DNA of 21,612 nt. Origin: Flammeovirgaceae bacterium (GTDB taxonomy: Bacteria > Bacteroidota > Bacteroidia > Cytophagales > Cyclobacteriaceae). The notes under the pieces were generated by a model, which did not search any database, was not told the DNA's origin, and was given only the letters and a program-made list of their open reading frames with translations. The position numbers were made by a program, and so were the translations under genes. This document shows, piece by piece, positions 8,546-16,135 of this stretch; positions within the stretch are counted from its first letter, which is position 1; every line of letters begins with the position of its first letter. The DNA lies in the NCBI GenBank assembly GCA_947457025.1, contig CANGUI010000005.1, forward strand, positions 1 through 21,612, in the 5' to 3' direction.

Positions 8546-9753
8546 CAGAAAATATCAAGCTGTCCGCGCAACAGGTCTTCAAACGTGTCGCGCTTGCGGA
8601 GCAGGCGCGCCTGTCCATTGATCACCAGCACTTCGGCCGGCCGAAACCGGGAGTTGTACGTGGAGGCCATGGAATAACCATACGCTCCGGCATTTTTGAT
8701 CACCAGCAAATCCCCTTCGCGCACTTCATTCAGTTTGCGCTCCGCTCCGAGCGTGTCCGTTTCGCAGATGTTGCCCACCACGCTATAAAGCTTCTGCGAT
8801 CCCGATGGGTTGCTGATGTTCACAATTTCATGATAGGCATCGTACATCATCGGGCGGATCAGGTGGTTCAATCCGGAGTCAACTCCTACAAAGGTTACCG
8901 AAGGCGTGGTCTTCACCACATTTGTTTTTACGACCAATACGCCTGCTTCGCTTACCATGTATTTGCCGGGCTCAATCCATAGTTCTAGCTTTTTTCCGTA
9001 GCTGTGATAGAATTCTTTAAACGCCTTGCCCAACTTTAGTCCAAGGTCGTACACGTTCGTTATAAGATCGCCCTCTTTGTAGGCAACCTTGAATCCGCCA
9101 CCGAAATCCAGAAAGCGGAGGTTGGGAAAATCCCGGGCGATTCCAAAAAGTATCTCCGCCATTTTTAAAAACACTTCGGTGTCGGTGATCTCCGAGCCGG
9201 TATGAATATGAAGCCCATGGATGGCGATGCGGTATTTCTGAGCAAGTTCCATGATTTGGGGCAGCTGATAGACCGAGATGCCAAACTTGGAATGGCTATG
9301 CCCGGTGGAAATTTTGTAATTGCCGCCCGCCATGATGTGCGGATTCAACCGGACACAACACGGGTAGCCGGTACCGTAGCGTTGCCCGAATTTCTCAAGT
9401 GCGGAAAGGTTATCGAGATTAACGGTAACCCCAAGCGAAACAGCCTCCTCAATTTCCTCAAAGGCAACACAGTTTGGGGTGTACATGATATCCGCCGGCT
9501 CGAAGCCCGCACCGAGCGCAAGTTTGGCTTCATTGATCGACACAACATCTACGCCGGATCCGGATTGGCGGAGTAGTTTTAAAATCGAGATGTTGGTGAG
9601 CGCCTTCGCTGCGTATTTTACTTTTACCTCATTTTCCGAAAAAGCATTTTTTAAGTTCTGCAGCTGTTGAATGATTTTCTCCGCATCGTACAGGTACAAT
9701 GGAGTTCCAAATTCCTTAACAACATCGGCTACTGAAAGTCCCTGGATGCGCAT
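8545..9753 (-). CDS. lysA: Diaminopimelate decarboxylase
   Basis: 402 residues. This PLP enzyme removes CO2 from meso-diaminopimelate to make lysine in the cytoplasm. Visible family features: the PLP lysine, Lys50, in KYAAKALTN; HIHTGSEI; the phosphate-binding glycine run FGGGFKVAY; IEPGKYMVSE; and the second-subunit motif GNICETDTL, with the C-terminal GAYGYSMASTYN tyrosine motif. EPGK replaces the more usual EPGR and CETD the usual CESxD. Fold and length fit LysA better than arginine or ornithine decarboxylases, which also belong to this fold group. It is first in a two-gene unit with the flavoprotein downstream. A TATATTTG box on the minus strand lies just upstream of the ATG. Confidence 0.93.
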   Translation of the reverse strand: MRIQGLSVADVVKEFGTPLYLYDAEKIIQQLQNLKNAFSENEVKVKYAAKALTNISILKLLRQSGSGVDVVSINEAKLALGAGFEPADIMYTPNCVAFEEIEEAVSLGVTVNLDNLSALEKFGQRYGTGYPCCVRLNPHIMAGGNYKISTGHSHSKFGISVYQLPQIMELAQKYRIAIHGLHIHTGSEITDTEVFLKMAEILFGIARDFPNLRFLDFGGGFKVAYKEGDLITNVYDLGLKLGKAFKEFYHSYGKKLELWIEPGKYMVSEAGVLVVKTNVVKTTPSVTFVGVDSGLNHLIRPMMYDAYHEIVNISNPSGSQKLYSVVGNICETDTLGAERKLNEVREGDLLVIKNAGAYGYSMASTYNSRFRPAEVLVINGQARLLRKRDTFEDLLRGQLDIF

Positions 9754-9770
9754 GAGCGGTGTTTCCGTGG

Positions 9771-9778
9771 CAAATATA
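9771..9778 (-). promoter_or_regulatory. -7 box upstream of lysA
   Basis: Minus-strand TATATTTG matches TAnnTTTG exactly. It would start transcription near 9766, about 13 bases before the lysA ATG. No matching -33 TTTG is found at the usual distance. Confidence 0.5.
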
Positions 9779-9800
9779 AAGTCGTTTGGGCGCCCCTTTG

Positions 9801-9808
9801 TATCTTGC
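9801..9808 (+). promoter_or_regulatory. -7-like box abutting the hydrolase start codon
   Basis: TATCTTGC is one T short of TAnnTTTG. Its first T lies 12 bases before the A of the ATG at 9813, so the predicted transcript begins at, or within a base or two of, the start codon. The same layout recurs before the SulP gene at 14585. Confidence 0.4.
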
Positions 9809-9812
9809 CTGC

Positions 9813-10577
9813 ATGAAATTGTTCTATCGCGTTTCGGGTTCGGGCCCGCCGTTAATTGTGCTGCATGGCTTGTTTGGATCTTCTGATAACTGGTTTACCC
9901 ATGCCAAGACGCTGGCGCAGCACCATCAGGTGTGGTTGGTTGATCAACGCAACCACGGGCAATCCTTTCATGATCCGCAATTCGATTATCGGTCCCTGAC
10001 GGAAGATCTCGAGGCGTTCGTCCGGGAACATCAGATTGAAAATCCGTTTCTGCTCGGCCATAGCATGGGGGGTAAAACGGCAATGAACTATGCCTTAAAA
10101 AACCCGGACCGTGTCCGCGGCCTGGTGGTGGTGGACATTATGCCGAAAAATTATCCGGTGCATCACGATCATATCCTCGATGGCCTGCAGGCGGTTGATC
10201 TGGCCGCCCTATCGTCGCGCACTGAAGCAGACCAAGTCCTGGCTCGCTTTATCGAGGAGGTCGATGTGCGCCAGTTTCTCCTGAAAAATCTGGCGCGGGA
10301 TGTTGAGGGAAAATTCTACTGGAAAGTAAATCTGGCAGCGATCGATGCAAACATTGAGTCGATAGGCGCAGGCCTAGTGTATGAAGGCGTTTACAATGGA
10401 CCCACGCTGTTTGTCAACGGTGCCCGCTCCACGTACTACCGCGTGGGAGACGAACAGCGGGCGAATCAACTCTTTCCTCATGCCGAGTGGGTTACGCTTG
10501 ATGCGGGCCACTGGGTACAAGCCGAGCGACCGCGGGATTTTGCCGATGTGGTACTACACTTTTTGGGGCAACACTAA
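9813..10577 (+). CDS. Alpha/beta hydrolase, YbfF-like esterase
   Basis: 254 residues from the ATG at 9813; a TTG at 9786 in the same frame would add nine residues without recognisable function and is rejected. The order of motifs is that of the YbfF-type alpha/beta hydrolases: HGLFGSSDNW (oxyanion region, about 18-27), VDQRNHGQS (43-51), the nucleophile elbow GHSMGG with Ser84, and the catalytic His in LDAGHWVQAERP near the C-terminus. Such enzymes hydrolyse small esters, including acyl-CoA and palmitoyl esters in some members. No signal peptide, so cytoplasmic. Two bases separate its stop from the next start, so the two genes form an operon. Fold and active site are secure; substrate unknown. 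Confidence 0.92.
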   Translation: MKLFYRVSGSGPPLIVLHGLFGSSDNWFTHAKTLAQHHQVWLVDQRNHGQSFHDPQFDYRSLTEDLEAFVREHQIENPFLLGHSMGGKTAMNYALKNPDRVRGLVVVDIMPKNYPVHHDHILDGLQAVDLAALSSRTEADQVLARFIEEVDVRQFLLKNLARDVEGKFYWKVNLAAIDANIESIGAGLVYEGVYNGPTLFVNGARSTYYRVGDEQRANQLFPHAEWVTLDAGHWVQAERPRDFADVVLHFLGQH

Positions 10578-10579
10578 CC

Positions 10580-11287
10580 ATGGCCGGCACCCTTTACCTG
10601 CTCCCCAGTCCGGTTGCCGACGGCACCGCACTTGATGTGATCGCCCCTCGGATGCTGGCGCTGCTGCCCCAACTCCGGTTTTTTTTGGCCGAAGATGTGC
10701 GCACCGCCCGGCGGTTCCTGAGTAGCCTGAAAATCTATCCCTCGATTGAGGCCCTGCAATTTGATGTGTTGGATAAAGACACGACCGAGAGTCAGTTGCC
10801 GGCATTATTGCAGCCTGCTCTTCGTGGGGAAGCCATGGGACTGCTCTCGGAGGCGGGCTGTCCGGGAGTAGCGGATCCGGGCGCGCGTGCCGTAGCCTTT
10901 GCCCATCGCAAGGGCATCAAAGTCGTGCCGCTCGTTGGGCCGTCGGCAATCCTGTTGGCGCTTATGAGTTCCGGGATGAATGGCCAGCAGTTTTCTTTTC
11001 ATGGGTATCTGCCGATGGAGCAGCGGGAGCTCATCCAACAACTACAGGCGCTCGAGGCGGAGTCAAGAGCCCGGGGGCAAACGCAGATATTCATTGAGAC
11101 GCCCTATCGCAATCAATCGTTGTTTGGGCAACTGATCAAAACACTTCACCCCGATACACAGCTGTGTGTTGCGATCGACGTCACCGGTGAACACGAGCAG
11201 ATTAAATCAAAACCGGTTGCCGAATGGCGCAGAACGGAACACACCTGGCCAAAGCTTCCTGCCGTGTTTTTAATTCAACGGAACTGA
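10580..11287 (+). CDS. SAM-dependent methyltransferase, tetrapyrrole-methylase family (short RsmI paralogue)
   Basis: 235 residues. It starts GTLYLLPSPVADG, has the SAM-site motif SEAGCPGVADPGA (about 91-103) and the downstream GPSAILLALMSSGMNG plus FSFHGYLP, which are the hallmarks of the RsmI group. RsmI methylates the 2'-O of cytidine 1402 in 16S rRNA. This protein is about 50 residues shorter than RsmI and lacks its C-terminal helix-turn-helix part. Bacteroidota often carry such a short paralogue beside a full RsmI elsewhere, so the rRNA target should not be assumed. It is co-transcribed with the hydrolase and followed by metK, which makes its cofactor, though metK has its own promoter. 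Confidence 0.85.
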   Translation: MAGTLYLLPSPVADGTALDVIAPRMLALLPQLRFFLAEDVRTARRFLSSLKIYPSIEALQFDVLDKDTTESQLPALLQPALRGEAMGLLSEAGCPGVADPGARAVAFAHRKGIKVVPLVGPSAILLALMSSGMNGQQFSFHGYLPMEQRELIQQLQALEAESRARGQTQIFIETPYRNQSLFGQLIKTLHPDTQLCVAIDVTGEHEQIKSKPVAEWRRTEHTWPKLPAVFLIQRN

Positions 11288-11388
11288 ATCGGCTGGAAAT
11301 AAGGCTGAGGCGGCCACCCCTCAACATCACCGAAACGGGTGAGCCTGCGCGATCGCGGTAAACAATGCCAATAATTCCTGAACCTTTC

Positions 11389-11396
11389 TATCTTTG
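11389..11396 (+). promoter_or_regulatory. -7 box of metK
   Basis: TATCTTTG fits TAnnTTTG exactly. The start of transcription would be near 11401, leaving a leader of about 23 bases before the metK ATG, too short for a SAM riboswitch. A clear -33 TTTG is missing. A 10-base perfect palindrome, CGCGATCGCG (11348-11357), lies just upstream of the expected -33 region. Confidence 0.6.
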
Positions 11397-11423
11397 CGGC
11401 CTTTAACCTGCAATCGCAATACC

Positions 11424-12677
11424 ATGCCGTATTTATTCACGTCCGAATCCGTTTCCGAAGGCCATCCTGATAAAGTGGCCGATCAGATCTCTGATGCGCT
11501 CATCGATTATTTCTTAGCGTACGATCAGAACTCGAAATGTGCCTGTGAAACGCTGGTTACTACCGGCCAGGTCGTACTGGCCGGCGAAGTGAAGTCGGAG
11601 GCCTACCTGGATGTGCAAGACATCGCGCGCGAGGTAATCCGGAAGATCGGATATACCAAGAGCGAGTACATGTTCGAGGCTAACAGCTGCGGCATTTTGT
11701 CCGCTATCCATGAACAGTCACCGGATATTAACCAGGGCGTTGTTCGCAAAAAGAAAGAGGACCAGGGTGCTGGCGATCAGGGCATGATGTTTGGCTATGC
11801 CACCAACGAAACCGATAACTATATGCCGCTGCCGCTGGAGTTGGCGCATGCCTTGCTGCGCGAACTTTCGGCTATTCGCAGAGAGGGTAAGGTAATGACC
11901 TACCTCCGCCCGGATGCTAAATCACAGGTCACGATCGAGTACTCGGACGACAACAAACCGCAGCGCATCGACACGATTGTGATCTCCACCCAGCATGACG
12001 ACTTTGACAAAGACGGAGCCATGCTGAAAAAAATCCGGGAAGATGTGGTCAGCATCCTCATTCCGCGGGTGATGAAAAGAGAGCCCAAGCGAATTCAGAA
12101 ACTATTCAACGACCAGATCAACTATCACATCAACCCGACCGGGAAATTTGTTATTGGAGGTCCCCATGGTGATTCCGGTTTAACCGGAAGAAAAATTATC
12201 GTGGACACCTATGGCGGTAAGGGGGCTCACGGAGGCGGTGCGTTCTCCGGCAAAGATCCGTCAAAGGTGGATCGTTCCGCAGCATATGCAACCCGTCACA
12301 TTGCTAAGAACATGGTGGCAGCGGGCGTATGCGATGAGGTACTTGTGCAAGTGGCGTATGCGATTGGTGTGGCCAAACCGGTTGGCTTGTATGTTAACAC
12401 TTACGGTACATCTCGCGTGGGATCAAATGACGGAGAGATAGCAAAGAAGATTGAAAAAATCTTCGACATGCGCCCTTATTTTATTGAGCAAAGGTTCAAC
12501 TTGCGCTCCCCGATTTATTCCGAGACAGCCGCCTATGGGCACATGGGGCGCGAACCAAAGACTACCGAAAAGATATTCAACAAGGGTAAGAAGAACGAAC
12601 TTCGCGTAAAGGTGGATTTGTTTCCGTGGGAGCGGCTCGATTATGTGGATGCTATAAAAAAAGCATTCGGGATTTAA
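11424..12677 (+). CDS. metK: S-adenosylmethionine synthetase
   Basis: 417 residues. It joins methionine and ATP to make SAM, releasing phosphate and pyrophosphate, in the cytoplasm. Signature segments are present in order: [19 protein letters not shown] at the N-terminus, [12 protein letters not shown] (the ATP-binding hexapeptide region), and [19 protein letters not shown] (the P-loop-like motif). The ATG at 11424 is chosen because it gives the usual [10 protein letters not shown] start; the TTG at 11394 lies inside the promoter box. Length is slightly above the E. coli enzyme, as is common in Bacteroidota. Translated from its own short transcript; no terminator hairpin with a T run is seen after the gene. 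Confidence 0.98.
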   Translation: MPYLFTSESVSEGHPDKVADQISDALIDYFLAYDQNSKCACETLVTTGQVVLAGEVKSEAYLDVQDIAREVIRKIGYTKSEYMFEANSCGILSAIHEQSPDINQGVVRKKKEDQGAGDQGMMFGYATNETDNYMPLPLELAHALLRELSAIRREGKVMTYLRPDAKSQVTIEYSDDNKPQRIDTIVISTQHDDFDKDGAMLKKIREDVVSILIPRVMKREPKRIQKLFNDQINYHINPTGKFVIGGPHGDSGLTGRKIIVDTYGGKGAHGGGAFSGKDPSKVDRSAAYATRHIAKNMVAAGVCDEVLVQVAYAIGVAKPVGLYVNTYGTSRVGSNDGEIAKKIEKIFDMRPYFIEQRFNLRSPIYSETAAYGHMGREPKTTEKIFNKGKKNELRVKVDLFPWERLDYVDAIKKAFGI

Positions 12678-12772
12678 ACGAACGAGTAAAAAAAAAATTG
12701 TTTAGGTCGTGTGGTGCCGGCGGTCTGGCTGGTTACTGACCATTTATGAGGTCTGGAAAGGTTGATTTTTAC

Positions 12773-12780
12773 TAACTTTC
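12773..12780 (+). promoter_or_regulatory. -7-like box of the secreted paralogue pair
   Basis: TAACTTTC matches seven of eight positions of TAnnTTTG. It would start transcription near 12785, 11 bases before the ATT codon at 12796, which supports translation beginning at that codon rather than far downstream. Confidence 0.4.
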
Positions 12781-12795
12781 CTCCCGTAAAACTGG

Positions 12796-13644
12796 ATTCG
12801 TAGGAAAACACGTCTGTGTATCCTTCTGGTATTTTTACTGGCTCTGGCACCATGTTCTTCCGCGCAGGTGCTAAACCGACTGAAGAACAGGGCCGCTGGC
12901 AATGCCGAGCAAAAGGCCGGCGAGGCGATTGATAACCTGTTTAACGGAAAGAAAAAGAATCCGCAAGACCAGAATACCGGTCAGGGGAATGGTCAGGGAG
13001 GAGCTAATGGCCAGAGTGGGATGGGCAGTGGGCCCGGTGGCTCTCCTGGAGGCAACAATCCGGCAAACCGTGGCGGTGGTTTGATTTCGACCCCTCCGGA
13101 TGTCAGGCAGAATCTGGCAGATGCCGAAGAATCATATAAACGAAATGCCTACGGCGAATCACGATATTCCATTCAGCAGGCCATGCTCGGTGTGGAAATG
13201 GAAATCGGCAACCTGATTTTAAAATCATTGCCCGAAATGGTGGCAGCACTAAGACGGGAAGCAGCAGCAGACCAGGTAACCAGCACCGGCTGGGGCTGGG
13301 CAGGGCTAACGATTCATCGTGAATATGGCGACGGAAAAGACCGCGAGCTGCGCGTGTCTATTGCCAACAACTCCGTGTGGATGGCTAGTGTAAACGCGTA
13401 TTTCATGGCCGGGGCCTATGCGCAAACCAACAATGGACAGCAAAACTGGAAGCACGTGAAAGTGAAGGGATATCGTTCAGTTATTGAATACGATGACGCC
13501 TCAGGCTACCGCCTGAGTGTGCCGCTCGGCCAGTCTTCTTTGATTGTATATGAGGCAGTAAACTTCGCCAATGAAAACGAAGTGATCAAAGCGGCAGAGG
13601 CTCTGGATTTGGACAACATCAAAAAGCAGTTGGGCGAGCAATAA
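12796..13644 (+). CDS. Uncharacterised secreted protein, first of a tandem pair; start codon probably ATT
   Basis: 282 residues if read from ATT at 12796. No family recognised. The reading frame is open from a TAA at 12787 and contains a textbook signal peptide, (I/M)RRKTRLCILLVFLLALAP then CSSAQ, but no ATG, GTG or TTG precedes it. The first standard codon, GTG at 12868, comes exactly after the signal peptide and would yield a cytoplasmic protein. Next come a charged helix, a Gly/Asn/Gln low-complexity linker (about 55-100), a helical stretch (about 105-145, ADAEESYKRNAYGESRY) and a beta-rich domain (about 160-280). The last two regions align with the following gene, for example VKVKGYRSVIEY against VKVQGYKALLNK. 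Alternatives: a CTG start at 12814, an ATG-to-ATT mutation, or a base-calling error. Confidence 0.8.
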   Translation: MRRKTRLCILLVFLLALAPCSSAQVLNRLKNRAAGNAEQKAGEAIDNLFNGKKKNPQDQNTGQGNGQGGANGQSGMGSGPGGSPGGNNPANRGGGLISTPPDVRQNLADAEESYKRNAYGESRYSIQQAMLGVEMEIGNLILKSLPEMVAALRREAAADQVTSTGWGWAGLTIHREYGDGKDRELRVSIANNSVWMASVNAYFMAGAYAQTNNGQQNWKHVKVKGYRSVIEYDDASGYRLSVPLGQSSLIVYEAVNFANENEVIKAAEALDLDNIKKQLGEQ

Positions 13645-13655
13645 AAAATATATCC

Positions 13656-14252
13656 ATGAAACTATATTCAATGATACTGGCGGCCCTGTGCATTACCTCC
13701 GGACTGATGGCACAGGGGTTTGATAAAAATCTTGGTACCGCGCGCAGCGCCTACACCAGTGGAAATTTGCAGGATGCCCGCTTCGCCATGGAGCAAATGC
13801 TGCGTGATCTGGACGTGGTCATTGGCCGCGAGATTTTGAAAATGTTACCGGCTAAACTCGGAGTATTGTCTGCTGACGAAAAACAAGATAATCTGTCGGG
13901 TTCGGGTGCACTGGGTGTATATGTGGATCGGGTATATGGAGCAGAACCTAAGACAGCCCGCATAGAAATCATCAATAATTCGCCCCTGCTGTCAGGTATT
14001 AATGCCATCCTAACTATGCCCGTGCTTGGGGGAATGATGACAAATGAAAACCAGAAAACAGTAAAAGTGCAGGGGTACAAAGCCCTGTTGAACAAGAATG
14101 TTGAAACTGAATCGCAAAAGATAAATTGGGAGTTGCAGATTCCGATCAATAACACCTTGTTCTCCGTAAAGGGTTATGATTGCTTGGAGAGTGACGTGCT
14201 CCAGTGGGCCGGATCACTTCCGCTCCAAAAGATATCGCAAATGGCGCAGTAG
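13656..14252 (+). CDS. Uncharacterised secreted protein, second of a tandem pair
   Basis: 198 residues from the ATG at 13656, 11 bases after the previous stop, so probably one operon. Signal peptide MKLYSMILAALCITSGLMAQ. The mature protein has a helical part, with ARSAYTSGNLQDARFAMEQM and ending GREILKMLPAK, then a beta-rich part (DRVYGAEPKTARIEIINNSP, then VKVQGYKALL). Both halves correspond to those of the preceding protein, but the low-complexity linker is absent. The layout (helical repeat, a 'LP' boundary, a basic-Tyr strand, an 'I-NNS' strand, a 'V-V-GY' strand) resembles uncharacterised periplasmic proteins I remember from other phyla, but I cannot name a family. Function unknown. Confidence 0.9.
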   Translation: MKLYSMILAALCITSGLMAQGFDKNLGTARSAYTSGNLQDARFAMEQMLRDLDVVIGREILKMLPAKLGVLSADEKQDNLSGSGALGVYVDRVYGAEPKTARIEIINNSPLLSGINAILTMPVLGGMMTNENQKTVKVQGYKALLNKNVETESQKINWELQIPINNTLFSVKGYDCLESDVLQWAGSLPLQKISQMAQ

Positions 14253-14400
14253 TCCGGCTCCGGGCAGTGAATTACATTCAGGTTAGGGGCATTGATTGTA
14301 GTGTATACTGCCGGATATGGGGCACGCTCGTCTATTAGTATTTTCTGATTCATCGGACGTTGGCAAAGGAACTTCCTACTCCGTGCCGAAGGCGCTACAG

Positions 14401-14433
14401 TTTGTTTTGAGTGTATTGTCCAATCAAAACAAA
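14401..14433. repeat. Inverted repeat, 10-base arms
   Basis: TTTGTTTTGA (14401-14410) and its exact reverse complement TCAAAACAAA (14424-14433) flank a 13-base spacer. Neither strand has a T run after it, so it is unlikely to be an intrinsic terminator. It could be a protein-binding dyad or an RNA hairpin upstream of the transporter gene. Confidence 0.5.
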
Positions 14434-14584
14434 AGAGTCACATAACCAATGGCGTCAGGCGTTTCTTTCCGGGAATATATGCGTACATTCGCATGACACC
14501 TATCGCCACAGTGTCCGATCTCTCGTAAACAGGTGCCTGGTCTGTGATACCCGGGGATCAACACATTTTTTGTTGTAGCTTTCC

Positions 14585-14592
14585 TAACTTGC
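14585..14592 (+). promoter_or_regulatory. -7-like box abutting the SulP start codon
   Basis: TAACTTGC, one T short of TAnnTTTG, with its first T 12 bases before the A of ATG 14597. The predicted transcript would be leaderless, as at 9801-9813. No -33 TTTG is found at the right distance. Confidence 0.4.
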
Positions 14593-14596
14593 TTGC

Positions 14597-16135
14597 ATGA
14601 AATTTTCGAATTATTGGCTGTATGATTTGAGGGCAGCCGTTGTTGTTTTTCTGGTGGCGCTCCCCTTGTGCCTTGGAATTGCGCTCGCCTCGGGCGCTCC
14701 GTTGATCTCCGGTTTGATTGCCGGGATCGTGGGCGGCTTGGTAGCCGGATCGCTCAGTAAGTCGCCCTTGAGTGTCAGTGGACCGGCGGCCGGCCTTACC
14801 TCAATAGTGGCTACTGCTATTGCTGATCTGGGCTCATTTGAGGTTTTTGGAATGAGTGTGGTTGTAGCCGGGATCATTCAACTTGTTCTGGGCTATTTGC
14901 GTGCCGGTACAATCGGTAATTTTTTTCCGGCCTCGGTTATCAAAGGGATGCTTGCCGGCATTGGCCTCATCCTCATCCTGAAACAAATCCCGCATGCGGT
15001 CGGCTACGATGTGGATTACGAAGGCGACGAATCTTTTTTCCAGGCCGATGGGCAAAATACCTTTTCCGAAGTCATAGAATCACTCCATTACATCTCGCCG
15101 GGAGCCGTCTTGGTCAGCCTTATTTCCCTCTTTATTCTTTTTTTATGGGAGCACCCGCGCCTGCGGAATCAGGTATGGGTAACAAGAACACCAGGCGCTT
15201 TGATGGCTGTTGCGGTGGGCACGGCGCTGGGTTACGTATTCAATACATTCACTGAGACCTTTGCTATTGAAGCGCGCCACATGGTTTCTGTTCCACGCAT
15301 TTGGGAAGCAGGATCAGCATTTCTGCATGTTCCTGATTTTCGTGCCTGGTCTAATCCGGAGGTTTATCGCGTGGCGTTCACTCTTGCCCTTGTGGCAAGT
15401 TTGGAAACCCTGTTGAGTATTGAAGCCAGCGACAAAATGGATCCCTACCGCAGGATGACACCACTAAACCGGGAACTGAAGGCCCAGGGAGTTGCCAATA
15501 CATTATCCGGATTGTTGGGCGGACTCCCACTCACATCTGTCATCGTGCGCAGCTCAGCCAATATCCTGGCGGGGGCGAAATCCAAAGCATCGGCTATTAC
15601 TCATGGTGTCATTCTGCTGCTCGCGGTGCTTCTTATTCCCACCTGGCTCGAACTTATTCCCCTGTCCTGCCTGGCCGGTATCCTCATGTTCGTTGGCTAT
15701 AAACTTACCAAGCCACAGCTTTTTGTGGAGACGCGTCAGAAAGGGAACAGTCAGTTCGTACCCTTTCTGATTACAACCTTTGCCGTTTTGCTTTCAGATT
15801 TGCTCACGGGTGTTTTTATCGGCCTTTTGGCAGCAATTCTTTTTATTCTGCGTACCAATTTTAAGCAGGCCGTACTGCTGGTGAACAATGAGCAAAACAG
15901 TTACCTGCTCAAATTCACCAAAGACGTTTCATTCCTAAATAAATCAACCGTGCGCGACCTGTTTCAAAAAGTGCCCAATGGGGCGCGCCTCATCATTGAT
16001 GGTACGTACTCCCGCTTCATCGACCAGGATATTCAGGAAACCATCATCGACTTCCTGGAGGAGGCCAAAACTAAAGATATTCACGTTGAGCTAAATCAGA
16101 TCACACTTTCAAACCGGCGTTATGAAATTCATTGA
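14597..16135 (+). CDS. SulP-family anion transporter, probable bicarbonate transporter
   Basis: 512 residues. The N-terminal motif DLRAAVVVFLVALPLCLGIA leads a run of about 10-14 hydrophobic segments to about residue 420, including the SulP features SGPAAGLTSIV, FFPASVIKGMLAGIG, SLETLLSIEASDKMDP and LGGLPLTSVIVRSSAN. A short C-terminal cytoplasmic domain (about 421-512) follows with a STAS-like layout (ARLIIDGTYSRFIDQDIQ) but it is divergent. SulP proteins move sulfate, bicarbonate or other anions, often with Na+ or H+. Bicarbonate is favoured here because the gene overlaps a carbonic anhydrase by 14 bases, an arrangement known from other SulP-carbonic anhydrase pairs. Substrate remains an inference. 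Confidence 0.93.
   Translation: MKFSNYWLYDLRAAVVVFLVALPLCLGIALASGAPLISGLIAGIVGGLVAGSLSKSPLSVSGPAAGLTSIVATAIADLGSFEVFGMSVVVAGIIQLVLGYLRAGTIGNFFPASVIKGMLAGIGLILILKQIPHAVGYDVDYEGDESFFQADGQNTFSEVIESLHYISPGAVLVSLISLFILFLWEHPRLRNQVWVTRTPGALMAVAVGTALGYVFNTFTETFAIEARHMVSVPRIWEAGSAFLHVPDFRAWSNPEVYRVAFTLALVASLETLLSIEASDKMDPYRRMTPLNRELKAQGVANTLSGLLGGLPLTSVIVRSSANILAGAKSKASAITHGVILLLAVLLIPTWLELIPLSCLAGILMFVGYKLTKPQLFVETRQKGNSQFVPFLITTFAVLLSDLLTGVFIGLLAAILFILRTNFKQAVLLVNNEQNSYLLKFTKDVSFLNKSTVRDLFQKVPNGARLIIDGTYSRFIDQDIQETIIDFLEEAKTKDIHVELNQITLSNRRYEIH

Larger units (their letters stand above)
14253..14596 (+). other. 344-base region with no gene recognised
   Basis: No convincing coding frame, RNA gene or terminator with a T run was found. 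It contains a 10-base perfect inverted repeat (14401-14410 with 14424-14433) and, at its right end, the -7-like box of the SulP gene. Confidence 0.6.

Noticed and set aside
8208..8618. 136-codon minus-strand frame across the lysA-flavoprotein junction
   Set aside because: It is out of frame with both real genes, whose motifs cover the region, and has an arginine/alanine-rich shadow composition.
11288..11423. Possible SAM riboswitch before metK
   Set aside because: The promoter box leaves a leader of about 23 bases, too short for any known SAM riboswitch; the small hairpins further up lie before the predicted transcript start.
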